A stretch of DNA of 64,000 nucleotides from Ophioceras dolichostomum (lineage: Eukaryota > Ascomycota > Sordariomycetes > Magnaporthales > Ophioceraceae). The stretch is from positions 1 through 64,000 of the forward strand of contig PYST01000080.1 of the NCBI GenBank assembly GCA_003049485.1. Direction: 5' to 3'. The notes under the pieces were generated by a model. That model saw nothing but the letters and a program-made list of their open reading frames with translations. It made no database searches and was not told the DNA's origin. Positions 23,401 through 34,495 of the stretch are shown here, in pieces. Position 1 is the first letter of the stretch. Every line of letters starts with the position of its first letter. The position numbers and the translations under genes are program-made.

Positions 23401-25010
23401 CGAGCTACATCCCGGAAAAGCTAACCTTAACTTTGACAAACGACATAGACCTCAACATCCCCATAACCATGATGAGGTACAGAGGCCGATTCCAGAGGTC
23501 GTCCTACCCCATCGTCCCCCTGACCTCCGCAGATGAAGGCGCCGAGCTCGAGGCCAAGTGGGCGAAATGGCGCGAGCAGGAGTCGTGGAAACGGCTCATC
23601 TACCACTGCTACCTCCGCGACGCCCAGATGTCGCTCACGACGCTCACGGCCCCGCACATGTCGTACGCCGAGCTGACGCTGCCGCTCCCCGAGTCCCGGC
23701 AGCTGTGGTTCGCCCGCTCGGCCCAGGAGTGGCAGATGCACTACCTGGAGCGGTCGGCTCGCGAGAGCAAGCGCCCCCCCTCCCTGGGAGACCTGTTCCG
23801 AGACATCGACCTCCTGACCCAGAACCACCACCGCCTGGACGTGCAGTTCGCCCTGTCCATCTACCTGCACGGCTTCTGGTCGCTGATCTGGGAGTTGCGC
23901 CAGCTCGTCGCCGTGCAACGCGGCGGCAGCAGCACGATCTTCTCCTCGACGACGACGACGATGGGGGGAGAAGAAGAAGAAGAATCCGGTGGAAGAGGAG
24001 GCGGTGGTGACCAACAACAAGCCGATCCCGAAACCGCCGGCGCCTTCTCTACCACCACCAGCGCCCTCCTCCGCAAGCGCCGCCAGGAGCTGTGCAGGGT
24101 GCTAGAGGCCTTCCAGGCCGCCACGCACGACTGGCACGAGCTGTCGGCGCAGGAGTCGCTCGTGCTCAACCTGCTGCGCATGCACCTCCACGTCTCGCTC
24201 GGCGACCTCCAGCTGTTCTCGGGCAAGGAGGGGGAGGACCAGGCGCGCCGCGTGTACCCCGTCCTGCAGCGCTGGGCGGACTCGCCGGACTCGCGCCGCG
24301 CCCTCTGGCACGCCGGCCAGATCCTCCGCCTCGCCCGCCTGTTCCCGCCGGGCCACCTCAAGGACTTCTACGCGATCGGCGTGCACCACGCGGCGCTCGC
24401 GCTGTGGACGTACGGCATCATCAGGAAAGCCAGCGGCGTTCGAGTTGTCGGCGGCGGCGGGGTGGTCCTCGGCCACGGACAGGGCCACCACCACCACCAC
24501 CACCACCACCACCACCAATCAGCTCCCTCGTCCGCATCCGCATCCCCCGCGACGTTGTCGCCCCACCACCACCATATGGTCGGCGGCGGTGGAGAAGTCG
24601 TCCTCCTAGACTCCCCCTCCGAGACCTCGCCCCTCATAGCGCGCTTCATCACCTACGGCCACGGCCGCGCCGCGATCCGCTGCTCCTCCGGCAGCGGCGG
24701 CGTGGTGGCCAAGCAACAGCATCAGCATCAGCAGCAGCAGCCGCCGTCGCAGCCGGCGGACTTGACCGGCTCCGGCAACAACGTCGCGTTCCTCTCGGAC
24801 CCGCGCGCCTGCATGGGGGTCGCGCAGGAGGTGCTGCGCGCCAACTTCGTCGACGGGCGGGACCCGCTGCCGGTCGTGGTCGAGAACCTGTGCCAGCTGC
24901 TCACTCAGCTGGGGAACGCGGCTTGGGCGGTGGGCGAGATGGAGGGGGAGGTGCTGGTTAAGCAGCAGCAGCAGCAGCCGCAGTCGGGGATGTATCAGGC
25001 TATGCAGTAG
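20456..25010 (+). CDS. Transcription factor with two C2H2 fingers and a Zn2Cys6 cluster
   Basis: Nuclear DNA-binding regulator. Best exon set: 20456-20917, 21003-21050, 21122-21698, 22279-23370, 23449-25010 (1246 residues, lengths sum to whole codons). Two C2H2 fingers (about 138-160, YQCADC...; 166-188, FICDVCGKAF...) are followed at 213-239 by a C-x2-C-x6-C-x5-C-x2-C-x6-C zinc cluster beginning CQACARAR. A Gln/His-rich linker follows. The large C-terminal half (HIFLASHLCQVSEW..., RRKMEIAEC) resembles the fungal-specific transcription factor middle region. Near the end are ten consecutive His codons (24486-24515) and Gln tracts. The third intron is unusually long (580 nt), and its acceptor (TAG at 22276-22278) was chosen for phase only. 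The last intron (23371-23448) is 78 nt with no stop, so retention would keep the frame. Targets unknown. Confidence 0.85.
24486..24515 (+). repeat. (CAC)10 encoding ten histidines
   Basis: Perfect trinucleotide run in the last exon of the transcription factor, followed by Gln and Ser/Ala-rich sequence. Length polymorphism between strains is likely. Confidence 0.9.
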
Positions 25011-26032
25011 CTTTGCGTTTGTTGTTTCCCCCCTACCTATTGTACATATATCATATCAATTATGTGTCTATTTTCTTGTCTTCTTGTTTTGTATTTTTGG
25101 GAGGAACTTAAAACATTGGTTGGTTAGCTGCCTTATGGTTACCAATTCATTTCTCGCCTACTTGCATTATTTAGCTGGAGGTAATTCAGCAAGCCGCTTA
25201 AGACTCAGCATTGTTGCCTTAACATGATATCAGTTGTGCATTTAAAAGTTTACATTGGTTTGTCTCATCAACTTTGTTCTTTACCTGCCTGTTATCAGTC
25301 ACGTAAGGGTCACGCGGGATTGTCTCGATGATGCACAGGTATCTCATAAGGTCATGCTCGTGTCATTAACTAAAGTGTACTAGTTTTGTTTTTGCCAAGG
25401 GACGAAGACAGAAGTTGGTCGCCTAGAAGAAGATCCAGGAGGGAGAGAAAGAGGCAACAAGAGAAAATTTCAACGCCCATGATGGCGGTAGTCAGGTCTG
25501 GTGTTTTCCAAAAATGACGGACTGGGGGAGAGTCCTGGGGGAGAGTCAGGCAGAGGGTTGTAGTCTAGGGCCTGGAGGTTGGTTGACAGGGGCGGGTAAT
25601 AATATCAGGTAGAACAGGGCCTAGTAATAGTAACAAAAAACGGCGCGTTGAAAGCAGTACAGAAGAAAGCAAGTCAAACAAGCAAATTCCAAAAAGAGAC
25701 CTGATATCGAATGTCCTCCTAAGCATGCCCGAGCGAACCAAGTGTCCCCAATTCCAATCCTGCGAAAAGAAAAAAAGAAAAGCCCGCAAGGTAAAAGCAT
25801 AAAGGATGTCCATTTTGTGTGACCATTTTTTGGACGGACTCCAAGAAGAGAAAGAAGAGAGAAACCCGAAAAGGGAATCCACAAAAGTGACAAAAGCGAA
25901 GGTGGTAGTACTGGTAAGTGAGAAGTGGGTCAGATCGAAGAGTAGGTAGGAAACGAAGGCCCCCATCCGAAAGAGATTGGGTGTAGGAGAGTGAGTGCTG
26001 GAGCAAGTCGGTCGTCGTCGTCGCCCTCGGCC
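25011..26032. other. Convergent intergenic region
   Basis: 3' flanks of the transcription factor (plus) and the tricalbin gene (minus). The first 200 bases are AT-rich with TATATCATAT-type elements suited to transcript ends. No gene recognised. Confidence 0.6.
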
Positions 26033-29000
26033 TCACACAGGCGTGCCCTCCCTATCCCTACCAGCGCTAGTCGACGGCCGCCCGTCTGACCTCTTGCTCA
26101 GGAAGCTCCGGCGGAGCGACCCGCCCGACGTCCTAGGACTGCCATCCGCGCCGCCGAGCAGGCTCGCCGCGTCTCCGCCGCCGGGGGCGAGGCTGGGTAG
26201 GAAGCCGCTCCTGAGCGTGACGACGCCCGAGCCGACCTTCACGTCCTTCTCCCCCGCGGCGCCGGACTCGTCCACAAAATACAGCGCCTCGCCCAGGTCG
26301 TCGTCGCTGCTGAACGTGTGGTTCTCCTTGACCTGGATCTGGAACTGCGTGTCGGGCGTGCAGGTGCACTTGAACGACTCGTCGAACTGGATCTTGCCGC
26401 CGTTGCCGGACTTGTGGTGCTTGGTCTTGCCGATGGTTTTGTGCTTGGGGGTGAGCTGGTTGACGACCACGTACGTGTCGGATGAGGGGGGGAAGCCGGA
26501 GGCCGAGACGATGGTGAAGGTGGCCGTGCCGGACCCGGGCGTGCCGGGGAGCATGCTGTGGATGGAGGCGCTGCCGATGCTCTTGGACCGGCCATGGGGG
26601 GTGCTGCTGCCGTTGCCTGCCGGCCCGCTGTTGGCTGGTCCAGGGGGAGCCACGGCAGGCTCGCCGTTGGAGCTGCCGATGCCACTGGTGCTGTCGAGGG
26701 TGAGCCCCGTGGTCCGCTTCAGGCCCATGCCCATGGACGGTCCGGGGAGACTGCTCGGTGCGGCGGCGGCGCCCTCGCCATTCATAGTGATCGAGGGGAC
26801 GTCCAACGAGGAGCTAGTCGGGGTGGAGAGGCCCGAGTCGTCATCCTTGCGGCGGGTGAAGCCGCGCTTGATGAACGAGGCGCCCTTGCCGACGCCGTGG
26901 CCGATGACATCGGCGACCGCGGCGCCTCCCTTGAGCGGCGCGCCCGCCACAGTGGTGACAACGCGGCCGGGCACGGCGAAGGTGCCCGAGAAGGTCGACG
27001 TACCCTGGCGCGAGCGGGTGATGTAATCCGGGCGGAACAGCAGACGCAGGTGCAGTGTGCCCGACTTGCCGTCCAGAACCAAGTTCATCTCCTGCGCTCT
27101 GAACGGCTCCAGCATGGCCAAGTTGATATCGGCCGCGCCCAGATAGTCAGGTTTGTCCGCAAAGTCCCAGTCGAAGACGGTGACCTTGAACTTGGCCGCC
27201 GTGCGCGAGGGGACCTCGACGAGGAAGTACTCGTTCCAGACCGGGTTCAGAGTCTTCTTCTGCACCTTGGTCTTGAACGACTCGTTGCCGTTGAGCTCGA
27301 ATTTGCAGTAGGGGTCCGACTTTCCGTTCCTGTCGGCCGATGGAAGTTCCTTGGCGTCGAGCACGTCGACGCGGAGGGTTCCCATATTGTTGATGCTCTC
27401 GCTCGGGTCAAGCTGCATCCTGACCGGCACGTACTTGAGGCTGACCCGGACCGAGCAGGGCTTGCCATCCTCGTCCTTCATTTTCAGAACAGTCGGGTTG
27501 TTCTGCCAGGGACGCAAAAGGAGTGCAACATGTTAGTATCTCGACCTGACATGGTGCAGAAAAATTGAAGATAAACACTACTCACCAGACATTGTTTCAG
27601 AGTATCGAGCGTGTTTCCGGAAATGTTCGCCACAGTTTCGTCCTTGCCGCTCTCGCTCATCTTGTCCCCCTTCTCGCGGACCTTGATAGTCAACTTGGAG
27701 AACTCGAGCTCGCGGATGAAGCAGTCACCGATCTCGTCAAACTTGTGAGACTTATGCTTGGCAACCGACGACACATACGACGGGAATGCCATGTCGTCGA
27801 CCCAAACTTCCACGCTGCATTCGTTCTTGGGCAGCTCGGCTTCCATGAGCTTGAAGATGATCAGCCCGGACTCGTACTTGAGGAGTTCCTGGGGTGTGAG
27901 TCGGATCTTTGGTGGGCCCTTCTCGTCGCGAGACTTCCGGGGGGATATCGGCGAGGTTGGCGAGATTGGTGACCTGGGCGTGGCTGGTTCTTTCTCCTTC
28001 GCACGGCCATTCTCCCCGCCGTTCGGCCGCTGGGAGTCCATGCTATCTTTCCTGACCAGCGCCGCGGACGAGAACTTGCCGGCCTCGGCCGACCTGGGCA
28101 CCTCGAGAGATGTCCGGGCCGAACCTGGCTTCGAGTCTCCTACCGACAGCGTCGGCGTCTCAGCGGCTGCTGCCGCCGCTGCTGCCGCCGCCGCCTCTTG
28201 TTCAGCAGCCTCCTCTTCAGGGTCGGCAATATTGAGGCATGGGTAGAACGCGACCGTGTAGTGAAGGACGCCTTTGGGCATGCCTTTGCCGTGCAGCCGG
28301 AGGGGCCCCTCTCTGAGCTCCTTGCGGTCGTGGACCATGTAGTCGCCAGTCTCGTCCTGTTGGATCAGCTCGCTGGGCGAGAGCTCCGTCAGACCCAGAC
28401 TGCGATCCTTGCCCACCTTTTCGGCGTCCATGACCTCGAGCTGGATCTTGTCGCGGGCCGAGTGCACTGGCACGTACAGCACTTCGTCCCACTCCGGGCT
28501 GAGGTCATTCTTGAACGTGACTGTGCGGCCACGCTCGATGCCCGTGACCAAGATGCGGGTGTACGGGTCTGACTTGCCCACCGTCTCGAAGTTGCGCAGG
28601 TCGCTGGCCCTCTGGAAGTGGAAGCGCAACACGCCGATCGGGGTTTGGTAGCCGCCAGTGCCGGCCGCAACGCCCGAGATGGCCACTGGCTTCCACCGAG
28701 CCTGCATCTTGACGCGCCCGGTCTTGACGCCGGCAAGGTTGTACCAGTCGTGGCCCTTCTCCATCATCTCGAGCATGTCGTCGAGCTTGAGCTGGTACGT
28801 GCCAATGATCTGGTCGCCGGCGATCTCGCGGTCGTCCTTGATCACGACGCCCACCTTGGCCTTCTTCCGATCTGTGATGAGGATCTCTTTGGATCCGTCA
28901 TCCCAGATCGGATTGTTGGTCCGCTTCAACTTCTTGGTTGAGTGCACCTCCTTGCCATTCAGTAGCAGGAGTGCAAACGGATTCAGCAGGCCGACCAAGC

Positions 29001-31017
29001 TCTTTGTGCCGTCGAGATCCTTAGCACGCTCCACAGTGAAGCGCAGGATACCCGTGTTCGACTCTGGCAGCGACTCCTCCTTGCCCTCAGGCCCTTTGAC
29101 GGGCGTAAGCACGGGGAAGAAGCGCACGTCGCATGAGACCACTCCGCGAGCCTTGCCGTCCGAGATGACCTCTATCCGCTCGTTCTCGTGCTCAGTGACC
29201 TCCTCCAGGTCCTCTAGCTTGAACGAAGCCACACCGAGCTCCTTGTCCTTCCGGAAGTCGTTGTAGTCGAACACCTGAATATCCAGGGAGTCGTTGAACG
29301 ACGTCACGATGACATAATGCGTCTCGTTCCACCGGGGGTTGGCCGAATTCTTGACCACCTTTGTCTGGGCCAGGGCCTGTCGCCTGTTGAGTGTCACAAC
29401 CGCGTAGGGGTCGGTCGTGCCGGCGAAGTTGTCCGGGTTCTTGAGTCCTTGCGCGCCGTGCAGAGTAATGGCGACGACTCCGATGGCCTGGTCGACGGGC
29501 GATCCAGCCAGCATCTTGGCAACCTCGATGGGGAACACGTTAGGTGCGTACATCATGGGCGCCAAGTTGCCGTGGATCTGCTCTAGGATGAACTTCTCGA
29601 GACCGGGGATGAAGTTGATATCGAAACCGAATGTCTCACCACCGAGAGGCTTGCAGACGTAGTCGATAGTCGGCCTCTCCAGGAAACACATCTCGATCTT
29701 CTCCACGTGCGGGAACGGGATCTGCAGCTTGATCTTGAGGCGCATAATGCCGGAGAAGGCCATGTCCTCCACGATTACATCGAGGCCCTTGCTGATCATG
29801 GCCTTGCCAATCCGTATCTCCAGGATCACCTTGGGGTTCACTCTGTTCTTGATCTGGCGCGCGGTTAGGTCGGCCGTGTCGTTGGGCGTGAAGCTGAACT
29901 TCCAATCCATGATGACTAGGTCGTCCTCGGCTTTGGGGTACGTCTTGACGTGCTCCATCCGCGGCGGCTTGGAGCCCAATGTGAAGGTCCTCAGCCTGAG
30001 ACTGTCCAGAAACGGTGGCGTGGCCCCGCTGAGCACCTGGTCCACAGACTTGATCACCGTGTCTGCAAGAACTGGCTGATAGATGGGCCAGAACTTAACG
30101 AGGAACGAATTGATCCACTCGAGGGACTCCGTCTCTGTATCGAGCCTCTTCAGTGACATCTCGCGGTTGATATCGTCGCGGAAGTTGCGCCGTACGCGGC
30201 GGATCGAGGTGCGATAGTAGGTTGAGCAGACAGCCATCAGGATAATCACCCAGCCCAGTCCGCCCCCGAGCGTGGCGATCAGCCAGCCCGTGAGGCATGC
30301 AAAGATTATGATGGCAGAGTTGTGGTACCAGTCCCCGTATAGCTTGTCGGGAAGCTGGCCCTCGAGCCACGTCGCGTGGTCCAGGAGGCTCGCGGCCTCA
30401 TGAATGGGGTCTTTGGGCCACCCAATCCTTGGAGCCCAACCAGTCTTGGGTCCCATCGACGACTCTTCCTCGTCGTCGTCCTCAGGGAAGCCACCGTTAA
30501 TGATAGGGTGTCCATCCTTGTCCTTGGCTAGCGAAGCGATCACACCGCCCTGGGACGGAGAGGGGAGGTCGTAGGTTGGTTGGCTACCGTCGTCGATATC
30601 GGTCGCGATAGCAACGCCATGTTTCCGGTGGGGTAGGCCGTCGGGAAGAGTCTATGCGACCAAATCCGTGTAATGTCAGCACCAGGAGAGTAGCAGAATA
30701 AGGGAGCTTGATTGGGGAGTGGGACGCGCCGTTACCCGCGAGGGGCATTGAGGGCGTTGAAAGCTAAAAGTGCAGTTTCAACCTCCTCAAGATATGCGAG
30801 CGAAAGAAAAAGGAAGAGCACATACGGCCTTCACCTGAGCCCTTTTCGCCTCGAGGCTCGCGTCGGGGTCGAACGTGAAAGCTGCGACACCAGCGTTCTT
30901 GCTCTCCTTCACAATCTCCTTGCGGGCATCGTCAGCGGTGATGGTGGAGTTTGGGTCCTGCGCCGCCTCGATCGCGCCCTGCTGTTTGAGCTCGCTAGCG
31001 TCCTTTTCAGTGGCCAT
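26033..31017 (-). CDS. Tricalbin-family protein (SMP domain plus five C2-like domains)
   Basis: Tethers the cortical ER to the plasma membrane and is thought to move lipids between them; it is related to yeast Tcb1-3 and extended synaptotagmins. Three exons: 31017-30826, 30651-27586, 27502-26033; 1575 residues. After an acidic leader, a hydrophobic segment near residues 175-210 (NSAIIIFACLTGWLIATLGG onward) is the ER hairpin anchor. The SMP lipid-binding domain follows (about 230-430, with EWINSFLVKFWPIYQP and the conserved MEHVKTYP region). Five C2-like units follow. Their starts read GVVAITLHGAQGL, GILRFTVERAKDL, IGVLRFHFQRASDL, MGTLRVDVLDAKEL and SGTATFTIVSASGF. Units 1, 3 and 4 keep DPY-type calcium-loop residues; unit 2 has NPF and unit 5 lacks them, so these are probably calcium-independent. 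A Ser/Pro-rich linker lies between C2-3 and C2-4. Confidence 0.93.
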
Positions 31018-33125
31018 CTCGACACCAGGAGACGGTGCTGCTTGCGACAGCGACCTCTACTGCTATTTTTGCTCTTGCGACAAGTCAATTGGCAGGAATT
31101 GAGCTCTAGATGCCGAAAAAAGGACAGGGCGAGGCCAGGCGGCGACGTTGGTGCCGAGAGGTCAGCTCTCTAAAGCTCCCAGAGTTGGTTGCCTCCAACC
31201 CGCGTCTACGACGCAGATGACATGCGGCGTGTTCGTCACTAGTGTGGAGGAAGCTTGGCTTGGAGAGGAAAGTTTGCTGTCAGCGGCGAATAGGGAAGGG
31301 GGAAGAAAGGAATGTGACTGGAACTCTCTGAGGGAGGACGCAATGATGATTAAAGATAGGAACAAGAAATCGCACAAGGAAAAAAAAAAAAAGCTAGTAG
31401 ACTAAGAACATGGCTGTATGGCTGGCCACCAACAAACAGCCAACTGGTGAAGCTGTGCTATGTGATGTGGCTCAAGAGCGGCGGGAAAAGACTTGAATCA
31501 CTTTTCTGGTCTTGGTGTCCTTGGTCGTGGAACCAGCCTACGTCAGTCGATGAGAGCTCTTGCCAAGACGGTTCGTGGCGGGGCCACCACTCGAGCTAAA
31601 TCGACCAGCTTGCCCAGGCGCGTGCAAGGATTTTCTTGGTTTGGGTCTTGTGCTGGCTGCATCCATTTCCAGCTCTCATTGATGATACGTGGAGTTCCTG
31701 TCAGCGAAGCAATCACGGTCTCATTTTTGCCGGTCTTTTGACGGCCGTCCTCGCCTAGGTCGGACATCAAGTACCTTAAATCCAAAGTACATGTACATAT
31801 AAAGGCCGTGCGGCCACAGAGGATTTCGGACTTGCTTGTCCCATCTCGTCAACTCTTAAGGCCGCGAGACAGTCACCTACCTAGTGACTAGCGCCTCAAC
31901 CAACCACCCCCATCATGCTCCAGCTCAGCTCTCATCTTCCCTGTAACATCCCGAACTTTGCCAACCTCCCCTCATCAAGGGCAACGCAAGCACTATCATG
32001 GTATCATCAGGCCAGCATGCGCTTCCACATCCATGCAGTAGCGGGAACTTTAGCGCGGGGAGTTCCAGGAAGTGGAAGAAATGGAGGCCGCCAACCAATC
32101 CCATACAAACTACCGTCGGAATACTCGCTCACTCCATAAAGCATGAACCATCTCGGGTCTCACTCGAAACCTTCAAAACCGGACATCAAGGTCTCGCGAA
32201 ATCGACAGAGGACAGCATATTTCGTAAATCCTGAGTAGGCGTGTCTCTGCTTCGCCCATCTGCCAATGACGGCGAGCCGACTGAGTCTGTCCGACGAGAA
32301 TAGGCCCAGTCTAGGGTCGCCACTCGGAGCACAGCTTGGTTTGAGCTGCAGCTTAAGTATGAACATGTCGGCGTCGTTGTGCAGCTCTCGTTGGGTGAAT
32401 CCGCTAGCGCACGAGCCGAGTTACGCAGCCCGCCATGGTCGATCCAATCTCCCCAGTAGTTGCGGGCGGCATCTTAGACAGGAGGTGGGCAGGAAAATAC
32501 CTCAAGCTCAGGACCCTCAGAGAGCTGAGTAGGTAGATTCGCCACTAGTCGAGATTGCTTGGGAGAGTACCTCCAAGGGCAAGGCGGCCTCCTTTGCGCT
32601 CCTTGGGGCATCCCTCAGCAGCATGTGAAAAAACCAGCCCTGCAGGGTGCTCTCGATGACGACTGGGTTCATTAGTGATTTGGAACATGGTGAGATATAC
32701 TCCGTACCAAGGCAGATACTATCTAGCACAAATCACTGGAACAGCCGGACAGCACCGAGAGCACGGGAAAAAGATGCATCGCCTGTGAACATGGAACCAC
32801 AGGTGGGGAGTTGGACTTCTCCAGCCGTCCTCCACACTCCACTGCTTCTTGAAGCTTGCCGAATCCAGCAACTGACCCAGCCCGTTGGCTGTCGCCAAGA
32901 CATTAGTCATCTTCTGAAGCCACAGCACCTCCTAGAATTCCAGCCCCGGCCTGATAAGATAAGACTAACTCGCGTGTGGCGTTAACTAAGGACTGGATAT
33001 TCGTGATGGCAAATCTTTGGAGCTTTCAACATCATCACTTGCTTCAATCACGAATCGCAACACATCGCAGCCACGAACACACGACCATACTCGCAAACGA
33101 CTTACACAGGGCACCATAACTCGCA
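31018..33125. other. Divergent intergenic region between tricalbin and U2AF genes
   Basis: 2.1 kb carrying both promoters. A TATAAA box at 31798-31803 is followed 112 bp later by an ATG opening a 74-codon frame (31915-32139). That frame has no recognisable features, so it is not called a gene. Nothing else recognised. Confidence 0.55.
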
Positions 33126-33946
33126 ATGGCGAACTTCCTAGCATCAATCTTCGGAACGGAGCAGGACAAGGTGAGCACTACATCGCACCTCTATATTTCC
33201 CTTCACTCCGTGACAGGGCCGCTAACCGTCACAACCTACCCGTTGTCAAACAACCACAGGTCAACTGCAGCTTCTACTTCAAGATCGGCGCCTGCCGCCA
33301 CGGCGACCGCTGCAGCAGGAAGCACGTCAAGCCGACGTACAGCCAGACGATCCTGATGCCCAACATGTACCAGAACCCGTCGTTCGACAAGAACAACAAG
33401 ATGAACGCGTCGCAGCTGCAGAACCACTTCGACGCCTTCTACGAGGACCTGTGGTGCGAGCTGTGCAAGTACGGCGAGCTGGAGGAGCTGGTGGTGTGCG
33501 ACAACAACAACGACCGTATGTTTTCCCTTTTCCTCTCATCATCCATCCTACCCCCCCTCCCCCTCCTCAACAACTCCCCACTAACCAGACAATTTCTCTC
33601 CCGTGCCACTCCCACAGACCTAATAGGGAACGTCTACGCCCGCTTCAAGTACGAAGACTCTGCCCAAAAGGCCTGCGACGATCTCAACAGCCGGTGGTAC
33701 GCGGCCCGGCCCATTTATTGCGAGTTATCGCCCGTGACGGACTTTAGAGAAGCGTGCTGCCGGCTCAACAGCGGCGAGGGGTGCGTGAGGGGCGGGTTCT
33801 GCAACTTCATACACCGGCGGAACCCGAGCGAGGAGCTGGACCGCGAGCTGCAGCTCAGCACGAAGAAGTGGCTCAAGATGCGCGGGCGGGACGAGCGGAG
33901 CGTCAGCAGGTCGCCGACGCCCGAGCCGACTAGGCGGCGGTTTTAA
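33126..33946 (+). CDS. U2AF1: U2AF small subunit (splicing factor U2AF 23/35 kDa)
   Basis: Binds the AG at the 3' splice site, together with the U2AF large subunit, in the earliest spliceosomal complex in the nucleus. Exons 33126-33170, 33260-33515 and 33618-33946 give 209 residues, close to S. pombe U2AF23. Order: first CCCH finger at about 18-37 (C-x8-C-x5-C-x3-H, CSFYFKIGACRHGDRCSRKH), a UHM-type RRM (FDAFYEDLWCELCKYGELEE ... GNVYARFKYEDSAQKACDDL), a second CCCH finger (CRLNSGEGCVRGGFCNFIH), then a short basic Ser/Arg tail with RSVSRSPTPEPTRRRF. The first intron falls after 15 codons. Donors are GTGAGC and GTATGT. The gene looks fully intact, and the call is very sure because the whole protein matches this conserved family. 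Confidence 0.96.
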
Positions 33947-34495
33947 AAAGGGGAATGCGGCTGGAAGGGAACAGAGTTTGTAAACTTCATAATGATGATT
34001 CTTTGCACGGGGGTATATGGAGCTTTGGCGTTTGGTCGGGCGGGGTCTTGACAATACATGTTCATGGGTTGGGCGACACCTTGTAGGTTAATTTTGGCAT
34101 TCCCACTGAAAAGCAAATCGTCAAAAGCCTCGCAACCTGATCCGATCTTGTCCACTGCTTATGCATGCCCCTTGCCTTGCCCCTGAATGTCATCTCACCT
34201 GAACCCGTAAGAAGCGTACGAAGGACAAAAAATCAAACTGTGGTGTATCAATAAGCATTTCTAAGGTAAGGTATTGTCCGTCTTTTCTAAGTACTGTGTC
34301 AGAAACCACCGCGGTTATCCCATTTCCCAACCCAAAAGCTCAACGAGGCGACACTTGATACATACAGTATTCCCGACAAAAGCAACGATTAAACGCATCC
34401 AGCCCCCCTGACTCGGACAGATATGTGACTCCAACCATAACGATGAGGACCTTGCCCCGGGCGCTTGGATACCAGCCGGCATGAGATTGTCTGAA
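33947..34495. other. Convergent 3' region
   Basis: Short gene-free stretch where the U2AF (plus) and oxysterol-binding protein (minus) transcripts end. No other feature seen. Confidence 0.6.

Noticed and set aside
24092..24961. Long open frame in another phase within the transcription factor
   Set aside because: Arg/Pro/Ala-rich shadow frame of a GC-rich exon.
31798..32139. TATAAA box followed by a 74-codon open frame
   Set aside because: The box is good but the predicted peptide has no features and no plausible exon continuation was seen; left as intergenic.
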